Below, piece by piece: positions 1 to 6,723 of a DNA stretch of 41,555 nucleotides. The DNA comes from a virus. The DNA is taken from the IMG/VR virus record IMGVR_UViG_3300044712_002650, positions 1-41,555 of that record; one strand, 5' to 3'. The position numbers and the translations under genes were made by a program. Position 1 is the stretch's first letter; each line of letters begins with the position of its first letter. Under the pieces are notes generated by a model, which was not told where the DNA came from, ran no database searches, and saw only the letters and a program-made list of their open reading frames with translations.

Positions 1-51
1 ATATTGCCGTTTGACGACGAGGCGGTCGATCCCTATAATCCGCGCCTCTGA
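1..51 (+). CDS. Host gene, C-terminal 16 codons (partial)
   Basis: An open frame enters from outside the window and ends at TGA 49-51, reading ...DEAVDPYNPRL. It lies just upstream of two tRNA-Lys genes and outside the prophage. Too little is visible to name the product. It is called coding only because the frame is open and closes cleanly before the tRNA cluster. Confidence 0.45.
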   Translation: MLPFDDEAVDPYNPRL

Positions 52-58
52 CCGAAGC

Positions 59-134
59 GGGTGGTTAGCTCAGTCGGTAGAGCAGCTGGCTTTTAACCAG
101 TTGGTCACAGGTTCGAATCCTGTACCACCCACCA
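59..134 (+). tRNA. tRNA-Lys (TTT anticodon)
   Basis: A 76-nt cloverleaf. The acceptor stem GGGTGGT pairs with ACCACCC, the D-arm begins TTAGCTCAG, the anticodon loop CTTTTAA carries TTT, the T-arm contains GGTTCGAATCC, and CCA is encoded. It is the first of two tandem lysine tRNAs in host DNA flanking the prophage. Confidence 0.97.
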
Positions 135-152
135 GCTGCTTGCAGTGTTCGG

Positions 153-228
153 GGGTCGTTAGCTCAGTTGGTAGAGCAGCGGACTCTTAATCCGTAGGTC
201 GAGTGTTCGAGCCACTCACGACCCACCA
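153..228 (+). tRNA. tRNA-Lys (CTT anticodon)
   Basis: A second 76-nt cloverleaf, 18 nt after the first. The acceptor GGGTCGT pairs with ACGACCC, the loop CTCTTAA carries anticodon CTT (reads AAG), and CCA is encoded. It differs from its neighbour in the acceptor and anticodon stems, so it is a paralogue with wobble-independent AAG decoding rather than a fresh duplicate. Both are probably co-transcribed and end at the terminator at 238-270. Confidence 0.96.
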
Positions 229-237
229 CCGAATCCA

Positions 238-270
238 GGGGCCCAGTCGAAAGACCGGGCCCCTTTCCTT
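238..270 (+). terminator. Intrinsic terminator of the tRNA-Lys cluster
   Basis: GGGGCCC (238-244) pairs with GGGCCCC (257-263). An inner GTC/GAC pair closes a GAAA loop, and a T-rich tail (TTTCCTTTT) follows. It sits 10 nt after the second tRNA, so it ends the host tRNA transcript immediately before the prophage. Confidence 0.85.
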
Positions 271-294
271 TTCCGGCGCCGGAATGTAACGCGC

Positions 295-332
295 CGCGCG
301 TTTTGGCACAGTTTTGCGCACCTTTTGGCACA
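295..332. repeat. Two 22-bp-spaced direct repeats, candidate transposase end-binding sites R1/R2
   Basis: CGCGCG-TTTTGGCACA (295-310) and CGCACC-TTTTGGCACA (317-332) are spaced exactly 22 bp. Mu R1 and R2 are contiguous 22-bp MuA sites at the right end, so spacing and position fit. No third copy is visible in the next 22 bp. The stretch 333-436 holds no gene. Confidence 0.5.
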
Positions 333-383
333 GCGCATGCGGCCCATTCTAACCACCAATTGACCTACAATCGCGCCACCTAG

Positions 384-450
384 ACGCTGCGGCGCGAACG
401 GTCACCGTAGGGTGTGCCTGGCTGGTGTTCTCCAGCCTAGCCCGCAGCGT
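384..450. repeat. Inverted repeat bracketing the methyltransferase stop
   Basis: ACGCTGCGG (384-392) is matched by CCGCAGCGT (442-450), a perfect 9-bp inverted repeat 49 bp apart. Nested in it, GGCTGG (420-425) and CCAGCC (432-437) form a small hairpin overlapping the methyltransferase stop codon. No T-run follows on the minus strand, so it is not a classical terminator; it may protect the 3' end of the last late transcript. Function is inferred. Confidence 0.45.
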
Positions 451-1189
451 CGAATCCCTCTCCCCGGAGCCGCTCGACCGCCACGTTAAAGTAGTGCGGG
501 CTGGCCTCGATTCCAACGAAGGTTTTGCCCTGCTTTAACGCAGCCAGGCCGGTGGTCGCGGACCCCATGAACGGGTCCAGAATCCGGGCGCCACAGCCAG
601 CAACCAGCTCCTCCATCAGGGGCAGCGGCTTGCCTACCTGGTGGAGCTTGCCGCCTGCCTGCGGATTGACCCGGAAAACCCCAGCCGAGTAGCGCTCGCC
701 GCGCAGGCTTCCCTTGCTGCCCCACACGACGTATTCGGCCTGGCTGCGGAAGCCGCCTTTGCGTGGCCGGGCCCCACCAGTTTTGTCCCACACGGCGATG
801 CCTTGCCAGGTGATGCCGGCAGCCTGCATGGCGTCGGTAGTGATCGGGAGCTGACGCCAGTCGCTGAACACAAGCATCAGGCCACCTTCGGCTAGGCGTT
901 CCTGGCACATGCCCATCCACAGGGCCGACCAGTGAAGGTAGGAGCGCTGATCTTTGGTGTCGCCCAGGAAGTCGGGGAACCTGGCGTGGCCGGTGTTGAG
1001 GTACTTGTCGCCCGTGGATCTGGCGCGGTCGCCTTTGGACTGCCCGCCGGAGCTGTAGGGCGGGTCGGTCACTACGGCGTCGAACTGGCCCGCCAGGTGC
1101 GGCAGGACCGCAAGGCAGTCGCCCTGGTAGAGGTCTGCGCCCTTGAGGGCTATAAGGTTGTTAAAGAGCGGGGTCTTGCTGGGTGCCAT
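437..1189 (-). CDS. DNA methyltransferase (N4/N6 amino-MTase) in the mom position
   Basis: A 250-residue site-specific DNA methyltransferase using S-adenosylmethionine. Catalytic motif DPPY is at residues 42-45. The SAM-binding motif LDPFMGSATTG lies near the C-terminus, followed by GIEASPHYF. This order (catalytic first, SAM second) is the beta class of exocyclic-amino methyltransferases; N4-cytosine versus N6-adenine cannot be decided by eye. There is no target-recognition domain of a restriction partner and no nuclease nearby, so it is an orphan phage enzyme. ATG at 1187-1189 has an AAGGA Shine-Dalgarno. The start lies inside the com-like gene (29-nt overlap), the same arrangement as Mu com-mom. 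It probably protects phage DNA from host restriction. It is last in the late operon. Confidence 0.92.
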   Translation of the reverse strand: MAPSKTPLFNNLIALKGADLYQGDCLAVLPHLAGQFDAVVTDPPYSSGGQSKGDRARSTGDKYLNTGHARFPDFLGDTKDQRSYLHWSALWMGMCQERLAEGGLMLVFSDWRQLPITTDAMQAAGITWQGIAVWDKTGGARPRKGGFRSQAEYVVWGSKGSLRGERYSAGVFRVNPQAGGKLHQVGKPLPLMEELVAGCGARILDPFMGSATTGLAALKQGKTFVGIEASPHYFNVAVERLRGEGFDAAG

Positions 1190-1349
1190 CGGTCTTTTCC
1201 TTGCGGATCGACGCTCGATGGCGTTCTGGTTCGGGACTCGTGGCCCTCAGCAGATTCAGTGTCCCGCAGCGCGGGCACTTGATGGCGATGCGGAGGTAAT
1301 CCGCCTCGGCCAGTTTTCGGTTGCATTTACCGCATCGGAGGATTTCCAA
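1161..1349 (-). CDS. com: Com-like zinc-finger translational regulator
   Basis: A 62-residue protein with two CxxC pairs (C6/C9 and C25/C28) and a basic, charged tail. Length and spacing match Mu Com, the zinc finger that binds mom mRNA and opens its translation start. The start is TTG at 1347-1349, because an in-frame TGA lies just upstream and no ATG is available. Its last 29 nt overlap the methyltransferase start. No good Shine-Dalgarno precedes it, so translation may be coupled to the small ORF that ends at 1327 across this start. Family assignment is strong; control of the downstream methyltransferase is inferred from Mu. Confidence 0.85.
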   Translation of the reverse strand: MEILRCGKCNRKLAEADYLRIAIKCPRCGTLNLLRATSPEPERHRASIRKEKTDGTQQDPAL

Positions 1350-1503
1350 GATTCATGCCGTTTGCGTGGTAGCCTTCGGCCCGCTGTGTACACAGCACGG
1401 TGCCTTGGCCAAACGCAGGCTGCTTCTGCGGGAGGTGGCCGGCCGGGTGTTCCACCACCCGCGCCGGTCGCACCGTCTTATCGTTGTTATGCGTCCCAGT
1501 CAT
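1327..1503 (-). CDS. Possible small ORF overlapping com (58 aa)
   Basis: A 58-codon frame starting at ATG 1501-1503 and ending at TAA 1327-1329. It overlaps the end of the preceding gene (stop at 1487) and the TTG start of com. No recognised domain; the product is basic with GTHNND and PARVVEHP segments. The ribosome site is weak (GGGCGG). Its main support is position: without it there would be a gap of about 140 nt in an otherwise gapless operon, and com would lack an upstream ribosome. It could also be a non-coding leader of com. Confidence 0.35.
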   Translation of the reverse strand: MTGTHNNDKTVRPARVVEHPAGHLPQKQPAFGQGTVLCTQRAEGYHANGMNLGNPPMR

Positions 1504-1774
1504 CACCGCCCGGAATCGCAAAGCGCGTCATGTGGCGGTTGCCGTCCTCGTCCTCTTCGCAGCTCGGAGGCAACACCGTGTCCCACCATTCGCGCTTCGT
1601 CATCAGCCGGAACCCTTTCGGCATGCTCTCGCGCTCGAACTTCGCGACCGCGTCGCGCATCTCCTGTTCGGTCGGGTACCAGCCTTTCCCGAGGCCAATC
1701 GTTGCTACGCCCGTCCGTTTTCCGTCGGTGATGCAGACCTCGATGTTCACTTCAATCGGTGCCTGAATTTTCAT
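1487..1774 (-). CDS. Conserved-type phage hypothetical protein (95 aa)
   Basis: Starts at ATG 1772-1774, which overlaps the upstream stop as ATGA; this chain decides the start over a longer in-frame option. The product is acidic at its C-terminus (CEEDEDGN...GGDDWDA) and has a central segment KGFRLMTKREWWDTVLPP. No signal peptide or membrane span. No family is recognised. It lies between a membrane protein and the com/methyltransferase module, at the very end of the late region where Mu-like phages carry variable genes. Confidence 0.7.
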   Translation of the reverse strand: MKIQAPIEVNIEVCITDGKRTGVATIGLGKGWYPTEQEMRDAVAKFERESMPKGFRLMTKREWWDTVLPPSCEEDEDGNRHMTRFAIPGGDDWDA

Positions 1775-2250
1775 GCCAGCCTCGCGAACGGCCGAATCGT
1801 CCAGCACATGGCCAGGCTGCCGGGGTAGATTTCAGCCGGATCGCACAGCCACTTTCCGTAAATCGGGTAGTCGACGCCATACACTTTGAAGCCGGCGTAG
1901 CCGCCATGTTTGTCCGCCCGCCAGGAAATCATCTTGCCGGGAGTTAGCAGCCAGATCAGGAAACTTAACGGCAGCCATGCCGCCCAGCCGAGGCCCAATT
2001 CGACGACGGCAATGATGTTGGCCGCCAGTAGCCAGCTGGTGAGGCCGAACAGCACGTAGGACAGCCAAAGCGGCCACCAAACGTGCAGGATGCGCGCCGG
2101 GAATGGAGGCTTGAACCAGTTAGTGCCGGCGCCGATCGGGTCCAGCCAGTCGCCGCCGTAGAAGCGCAGCACCACGGACCATTTCTGTTCGGGCAACGGG
2201 TCGGTCAGTTTGCGCTCGGGGTCGGAGCGCCAGCCCTGGATGATCTTCAT
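1771..2250 (-). CDS. Small membrane protein downstream of the tail-fibre genes
   Basis: 159 residues. A polar N-terminus (MKIIQGWRSDPERKLTDPLP) is followed by two hydrophobic segments, about residues 57-80 and 85-105, then a polar C-terminal half. No known family is recognised. ATG 2248-2250 overlaps the upstream stop as ATGA. Its first 22 residues are encoded in copy 1 of the 203-bp tandem duplication and are repeated as the N-terminus of the chimeric ORF upstream. The duplication left this gene intact. Possible roles include superinfection exclusion or membrane modification, but nothing in the sequence decides. Confidence 0.7.
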   Translation of the reverse strand: MKIIQGWRSDPERKLTDPLPEQKWSVVLRFYGGDWLDPIGAGTNWFKPPFPARILHVWWPLWLSYVLFGLTSWLLAANIIAVVELGLGWAAWLPLSFLIWLLTPGKMISWRADKHGGYAGFKVYGVDYPIYGKWLCDPAEIYPGSLAMCWTIRPFARLA

Positions 2251-2589
2251 GCCTGGGCCTCGAACATGGCTGGCCAGCCGGCGCTGAAGTCATAGGCGGC
2301 GGGATTTGCGCTGGCTTCCATCGCGGCCTTGTGCGCCTCGGCGGCGGAGAAGATCGCGATGTCGTTGGCGGCTGCAGCCGCGAAAATCTGTTCGGGCAAC
2401 GGGTCGGTCAGTTTGCGCTCGGGGTCGGAGCGCCAGCCCTGGATGATCTTCATGCCTGGGCCTCGAACATGGCTGGCCAGCCGGCGCTGAAGTCATAGGC
2501 GGCGGGATTTGCGCTGGCTTCCATCGCGGCCTTGTGCGCCTCGGCGGCGGAGAAGATCGCGATGTCGTTGGCGGCTGCAGCCGCGAAAA
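2184..2589. repeat. Perfect 203-bp tandem duplication
   Basis: Bases 2184-2386 are repeated without mismatch at 2387-2589, and the shared TCTG continues to 2593. The unit spans the 3' end of the DUF4376 chaperone gene and the 5' end of the membrane-protein gene. TCTG occurs at both ancestral edges, a 4-bp microhomology that fits slippage or microhomology-mediated duplication. Perfect identity indicates a recent event. Assembly error is an alternative. Confidence 0.95.
2247..2453 (-). CDS. Chimeric ORF created by the duplication (68 aa)
   Basis: The first 22 residues equal the N-terminus of the membrane protein; the remaining 46 equal the C-terminus of the DUF4376 tail-fibre chaperone (from IFAAAAAND to AMFEAQA). 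It starts at ATG 2451-2453 overlapping the chaperone stop, and ends overlapping the membrane-protein start, both as ATGA. It is therefore translatable by coupling and keeps both neighbours in the same reading chain. It has no membrane span. It is a by-product of the duplication, and no function is proposed. Confidence 0.55.
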   Translation of the reverse strand: MKIIQGWRSDPERKLTDPLPEQIFAAAAANDIAIFSAAEAHKAAMEASANPAAYDFSAGWPAMFEAQA

Positions 2590-2998
2590 TCTGGCTGGCC
2601 AGCGCCGGCGTCATGTCGACGAAGCTGCCGTCCATCGTCTTCCACCGCGTGCCGGCGGGGATGTTGGCGCCGAGGAGCACCAGCCCCATTTGCTGGGCGC
2701 GGCTGAAGGTGTCGGAGTGATACCACTTGCCCGCCACCTGGTAGCCGCCCGCCTGCGTGCGGCGATCGCGTTCGGCCTTGATGCGGTCCCATGCCCCGGC
2801 CTTGATCTCCGACAACGCGGGACCAGGAAGCGGCTGCGGAACGCCAGCGACGACGGTGCTGCCGATTCCGACTTCCGGGCCGACCTCAACCCACATCTTC
2901 TCGTCGAGGATGAGCGTGATTTCTTCGTCCGGCGCGCCGACCGGGAAGACACAAACATTGGTGACCACGCCGTTTTCGATGATGGCGATTCGTTTCAT
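2450..2998 (-). CDS. Tail-fibre assembly protein, DUF4376-type
   Basis: A 182-residue chaperone-like protein that follows the tail-fibre gene, as tail-fibre assembly proteins do. The N-terminal part (MKRIAIIENGVVTNV) is a beta-rich segment typical of these proteins. From about residue 75 the segment DRIKAERDRRTQAGGY through MTPALASQIFAAA matches the DUF4376 pattern. The start is ATG 2996-2998 with a GGGAGG ribosome site; a much longer in-frame extension lies in the fibre gene and is rejected. Its final 46 codons lie in the duplicated unit and are repeated downstream. It probably helps fold or trimerise the fibre and ends up on the baseplate or is released. Confidence 0.8.
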   Translation of the reverse strand: MKRIAIIENGVVTNVCVFPVGAPDEEITLILDEKMWVEVGPEVGIGSTVVAGVPQPLPGPALSEIKAGAWDRIKAERDRRTQAGGYQVAGKWYHSDTFSRAQQMGLVLLGANIPAGTRWKTMDGSFVDMTPALASQIFAAAAANDIAIFSAAEAHKAAMEASANPAAYDFSAGWPAMFEAQA

Positions 2999-3008
2999 GA
3001 CCCCTCCC

Positions 3009-4043
3009 TTACCAGCGAACGATGCAGAGACCACCAGTGGCTCCGGCAACGGCCGCCGCGATGGTGATTGAGTAAGACGTGCCAGGGGTGACATTGACCG
3101 GCTCGTCGACATACCAGCCGCCACCGCCGTAACCCTGGCCCGTGCCGTTGTAAGCGCCCGCGCCATAACCGGCGGCCGCCGATGTCCCGCCAACGATGGT
3201 ATTGACGCCGCCTTGCCCGAACGGTGATCCGCCGCCCATCGACAGGCCGTAGTAGCCGCCATTGACGCCGCCGCTGCCGGCGAAGCCATTGGGCGTACCG
3301 CCATTCACGCCGGAGCCGCCGGTCGCGGTGAGCAGCGCACCGAACGACGATGAGTTGCCGTTACCGCTGCCGGATGCACCGCCACCAATCAGGGTCACGA
3401 ACACCTGGCCAACGGGAGCAACGAAGCTACCGGAGGCCGTGAAGCGCTGGACACGCGCCAGGGCCGTCGTCGAGGCGTCCTGATCGATGTCGATGAACGC
3501 CTCGGTGGCCGTGCGGGCGATACCGATGCCGACGGTCTTTCCCATACCTGGCGCGACGAGCGTCAGGCCGCCTGCGACCGTTCCGCTCAAGTAGTAGCGG
3601 GCGCCCGGCGTGAGGCCGGCAAACAGCGTCGCATCGCCGAAGGCAGCGACGCTGGTGTTGGCCAGGTCGGCGACGCCGACAGCGTTCTGCTTGTTGGTGC
3701 CGTCGGCGATCGCCAGGTCGAAGCGGGCGTTGCCGTTGTCCCAGTAGACCACCTGGCCAGAGGTCGTTACGGCGGGGGCGAAGGTAACGCCATCGATGAC
3801 GACGGTCCGGTTGCCGGACTGGATCATCTTGGTGATGGCCTGCCTCAATTGCGTGCGGTCGCCAAGCGCGAGAGCGATGCCTTGCCCCTCGATGACGTTG
3901 GCGATCTCCTCCTGTACGGAGTTGCACCAGTCATTCGAGAACGCGGTGGCCTCGATGCCCGCCCCGAGATTCCCGGCGCGGAAGCCATCCTTCCCGGCGC
4001 CGAACAGATCGACGGAACGATTGGTCGTTGCGATTCTTTGCAT
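3009..4043 (-). CDS. Tail fibre protein with glycine-rich tip
   Basis: 344 residues. The N-terminus (MQRIATTNRSVDLFGAGKDGF) resembles the baseplate-attachment end of short Mu-like fibres. The middle is a beta-rich shaft. From about residue 215 to 315 the protein is very rich in Gly, Ser and Asn (GGGASGSGNGNSSS, YGGGGWY), as in polyglycine receptor-binding tips. It lies directly after gp48 and before the assembly protein, so it is the receptor-binding fibre. The promoter-like features seen at other late blocks are absent here; it is read through from the gp43 unit. Confidence 0.82.
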   Translation of the reverse strand: MQRIATTNRSVDLFGAGKDGFRAGNLGAGIEATAFSNDWCNSVQEEIANVIEGQGIALALGDRTQLRQAITKMIQSGNRTVVIDGVTFAPAVTTSGQVVYWDNGNARFDLAIADGTNKQNAVGVADLANTSVAAFGDATLFAGLTPGARYYLSGTVAGGLTLVAPGMGKTVGIGIARTATEAFIDIDQDASTTALARVQRFTASGSFVAPVGQVFVTLIGGGASGSGNGNSSSFGALLTATGGSGVNGGTPNGFAGSGGVNGGYYGLSMGGGSPFGQGGVNTIVGGTSAAAGYGAGAYNGTGQGYGGGGWYVDEPVNVTPGTSYSITIAAAVAGATGGLCIVRW

Positions 4044-4055
4044 GGTCTCTACCCC

Positions 4056-4628
4056 CTACTGGTAAGCAATGAGCACAGCGGTATCCGCCGGCTTGAATCG
4101 GTTGATGCGACACTCGACAGCGGCATTGCCCCAGGACGAAAGCGGGCTGTCACAGGCACTCTCGCAGGTTGCGACAAAGACGCCGCCAATCGCCGGCAGC
4201 GTGATTCTCCAAACGGAGCGATCGTCCTCGGAATAGACGATGCTTTCGCAGTTGGAATCGCACGATGCGGGCACGAACTCGGTGATGGTCGCCCCTGGGA
4301 AGCCGAGCTGCGCCGCAATGTTCAAGAAGAAGGGCCGGGATTGCTCCCCGACCATCGTGGCCAGCGACACCAGTGCTGCGCGCCGCTGATCCCAGGATTG
4401 CTCCGTCGTCACACAGCGATCCGGAAGGCCATAGACCCGCTCCCAATCGCCCATCATCGCGGTGGTGGTGCGCGGGTCGGCTTCCTGCAAGAGCGCGTCG
4501 GCCGAGGCCTCCGCGGCGTCGAGGGCGTTGGCCAGTGCTGCCAGCTCGTTGTGCAGGTTCGGCTCGTTCGGATCGACCGAGACCGGCGGCAGCGAGAGCT
4601 TCAGCAGATCGAGATGACTCAGGCCCAA
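4056..4628 (-). CDS. Mu gp48-like baseplate protein (DUF2313/YmfQ)
   Basis: 190 residues with the family signature of an N-terminal LLKLSLPP segment, a leucine/alanine-rich helix (ANALDAAEASADALLQEADPR) and a WERVYGLPD motif. The C-terminal half has paired cysteines (CDSNCESIV, CESACDS, VECRIN). In Mu, gp48 joins gp47 in the outer baseplate where fibres attach. The start overlaps the gp47-like gene by 10 nt and the tail fibre follows at once. Confidence 0.88.
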   Translation of the reverse strand: MGLSHLDLLKLSLPPVSVDPNEPNLHNELAALANALDAAEASADALLQEADPRTTTAMMGDWERVYGLPDRCVTTEQSWDQRRAALVSLATMVGEQSRPFFLNIAAQLGFPGATITEFVPASCDSNCESIVYSEDDRSVWRITLPAIGGVFVATCESACDSPLSSWGNAAVECRINRFKPADTAVLIAYQ

Positions 4629-5674
4629 ACCGACCCCCCGTAGGTGCAGCGCTGCACATGGCCGGAATCGACCAGGGCGACCGTGTTGGCCAGGGGCGCA
4701 TCGAGGGTGAAATCGACGACGCCGGAAATCAAGGCGATCTGCCGGCGAGCCGTATTCAGGATGGCGGTATCACCGACGCCCAACGACTCGAAGTAGGCGG
4801 CCAGTGCAGTGTCGATCGCCGCGCTGGCGATCGCCTTGGTGGTACCGGAAAGCACCAGGGCCCCGGAGAACGCAACCGGGACTGACTGCGGGGCGAAGAC
4901 CATGAGGCTGCCGCAAGGCGGGCGCTTGGCGTCGATGTGGGCATAGACCTGGTCGATTAAGGCCTGGCTCGGCGCGCCGCCCTCGGCCCAGATCGCGACG
5001 TCGACGCTGCGCGTGTTGCGTCGCTGTACGATCGGCCACGCCTTCGCCACGCCCGGGATCTCTATCGCCCAGGTGAAATAGTCATGGGTAGCGCCGCCGC
5101 AGGGCGGATTGCGCAGTACGAACAGCAGCCGCGCCAGAAGCTCTGCCGCTGTTTCGATGTCCGAACCGCCGGACATCGCAGCGACGGTCGCCGCGGACTG
5201 GATGCCGTCAGGTGGGGAACTCAGCGTCAAGGCCGTCCCCGCGGCGAGATTCGATGCCACGCCTGGCTCACTTGCCTGGGCAGCGACGGTGGCAGTGCCG
5301 CCGACGCCGATGACGGCGGCGGCCGTGGTGAGGAAGGCGAGTCCTCCGGCAGACTTGGCTTCAGTTCCCAGCGGGATCGCCATTCCGACCGTGCCGGAAA
5401 AGTTGATCGTTCCCGTGGCGGCCGCGGCCGCCTTGAGCATGAGGCCCCTCTGGCTGGCGTGCCTCAGAAGCCAGTCGAGGTCGGCGGTATCCGGCAGGAT
5501 CTGCTTCGCGATCCACTTCTGGTGCGCATAGAGACCCTCGATGGCGTTAGCCTCAGCATTGGCCCGAATGTAAAAGTCCGTGTCTGACGACACATCGGCC
5601 TCGGCATTCAGGCTCTGGATGTCGCGCAGAATGCTGGCGCGAATTGAATTGAAGTCCTGGGTTGGGTAGGCCAT
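4619..5674 (-). CDS. Baseplate J-like protein (Mu gp47)
   Basis: 351 residues, the usual length for GpJ/gp47 wedge proteins of contractile tails. The N-terminus MAYPTQDFNSIRASILRDIQ and the following DTDFYIRANAEANAIEGLYAHQKW match the family's helical start; GGSDIETAAELLARLLFVLRNPPCGGATHDYFTWAIEIPGV is the typical core. It forms the wedge that links the baseplate hub to the fibres. It abuts gp46 (next start at 5674, next stop at 5675). Confidence 0.93.
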   Translation of the reverse strand: MAYPTQDFNSIRASILRDIQSLNAEADVSSDTDFYIRANAEANAIEGLYAHQKWIAKQILPDTADLDWLLRHASQRGLMLKAAAAATGTINFSGTVGMAIPLGTEAKSAGGLAFLTTAAAVIGVGGTATVAAQASEPGVASNLAAGTALTLSSPPDGIQSAATVAAMSGGSDIETAAELLARLLFVLRNPPCGGATHDYFTWAIEIPGVAKAWPIVQRRNTRSVDVAIWAEGGAPSQALIDQVYAHIDAKRPPCGSLMVFAPQSVPVAFSGALVLSGTTKAIASAAIDTALAAYFESLGVGDTAILNTARRQIALISGVVDFTLDAPLANTVALVDSGHVQRCTYGGSVWA

Positions 5675-6043
5675 CTAACTCACCTTGACGGGATGCTTGA
5701 AGACGAGGCGATCGCCGCCTGCGGAAATCACTTCGATCAGGAGGTCCAGGCGTCCCGGCTCGCGCTGGGTCGTTACAGAAACCGAGGACGCGCGCCCGTC
5801 CTGCACGATCGGCGCCAGCGCCTGCTCGGCGTACTGCCTGGCCAGCAACTCGACGCGAGCGAGATCCTTCTCCCGGGCGATCTCATGCAGCCGGGAACCC
5901 AGCTTCGTGTCGGCCCAGTAGGAGCCGAGCGGCGTCATCAGGCGCAGGTAGACCGCGTTGCCCAATCCGCCAGCCGGGTCGCGCTCGATGGCGCCCGCCG
6001 AGAAGACGTAACCGCGGGTCGTCGGGTCGATACGAGCATCCAT
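5675..6043 (-). CDS. Baseplate protein, Mu gp46 (GP46 family)
   Basis: A 122-residue GpW/gp25-like wedge protein. It carries the family pattern LGNAVYLRLMTPLGSYWADTKLGSRLHE and ends in beta strands. Its start overlaps the gp45-like stop by one base. It is a small structural component that nucleates sheath attachment to the baseplate in contractile tails. Confidence 0.92.
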   Translation of the reverse strand: MDARIDPTTRGYVFSAGAIERDPAGGLGNAVYLRLMTPLGSYWADTKLGSRLHEIAREKDLARVELLARQYAEQALAPIVQDGRASSVSVTTQREPGRLDLLIEVISAGGDRLVFKHPVKVS

Positions 6044-6723
6044 CAGGTAACACTCCCCGAGGTGCCAAGGCCGGACTGCACGTTGCTGTGCGTATGCGTC
6101 GAGCCGATTTCCTTGCCTTTGTTCTTGATCGACGCAGTGGTATCGAGGTCGCCTTCAATCTTGGCCGCGCCGCCGCCCGGCAGGGTGCCACTGATCGACA
6201 TTCCTCCGGTGCCGACGATCTGGGACGCGACGTGCGCCTCGCCAGAGGCATTGACCGTCGGCGTATTGAGTTGGACCTTGCCGGTGGCGTTCCCGGTGAT
6301 GGTGGGTGAGTTCAGCTCGATCGCCTCAGAGGCATTGACGCGATAGGTCGCGGTCGTTACTTCGACGATCCGGCCGCGCTTCATAACGATGGAGTCGCCC
6401 TCGTCGGTATAGAGCGCCACTTCCCCGCGCTTGAGGCTCTTCAGGCGATAGGTGCCATGCTCGGTGGCGATGACCACGCAGTGCGCCGTCTTGCCGCCAA
6501 GCGGCGCGACGATGGCCTGGGTGCCGTCTGGCGGGTTGGTGGTCAGGCCATAGTGCTGGAACAGCTCGTGGTCGGCTAAACCCTCGCCGGCCAGGCCACC
6601 GAGCTGGACGAGTTGCACAGCCACGTCGGCGCGCACCTGCCCGATCTTGGCACGGAAGTGCGGTCGCCGCTTCGCCAGGGCGCGCTCGATGCGGGCGTCG
6701 ATCAGTTCGGTGATGCCGCTCAC
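6043..6723 (-). CDS. Baseplate spike protein (Mu gp45-type)
   Basis: 226 residues starting at GTG 6721-6723, which overlaps the upstream TGA as GTGA; a longer in-frame option lies wholly inside the previous gene. The N-terminus begins SGITELIDARIERALAKRR. An OB-like region follows, with GLTTNPPDGTQAIV and GGKTAHCVVIATEHGTYR. The C-terminal half is a repetitive beta-helix (ELNSPTITGNATGKVQLN), and the last residues contain HTH (GSTHTHSNVQ), as in metal-binding membrane-piercing spikes. It caps the tail and punctures the cell envelope. Confidence 0.93.
   Translation of the reverse strand: MSGITELIDARIERALAKRRPHFRAKIGQVRADVAVQLVQLGGLAGEGLADHELFQHYGLTTNPPDGTQAIVAPLGGKTAHCVVIATEHGTYRLKSLKRGEVALYTDEGDSIVMKRGRIVEVTTATYRVNASEAIELNSPTITGNATGKVQLNTPTVNASGEAHVASQIVGTGGMSISGTLPGGGAAKIEGDLDTTASIKNKGKEIGSTHTHSNVQSGLGTSGSVT

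Noticed and set aside
437-1189. Restriction-modification system
   Set aside because: No nuclease or specificity gene is adjacent; the context fits an orphan phage methyltransferase.
2238-2262. Plus-strand CTTCATGCC at the membrane-gene start as a fifth late promoter
   Set aside because: It lies on the opposite strand to the other four, has no TGAA-N4-TTCA dyad, and simply encodes MKII on the minus strand.
2999-3304. 102-residue N-terminal extension of the fibre-assembly protein
   Set aside because: It lies in the wrong frame of the fibre gene, and ATG 2996-2998 has a strong GGGAGG site and the family N-terminus.
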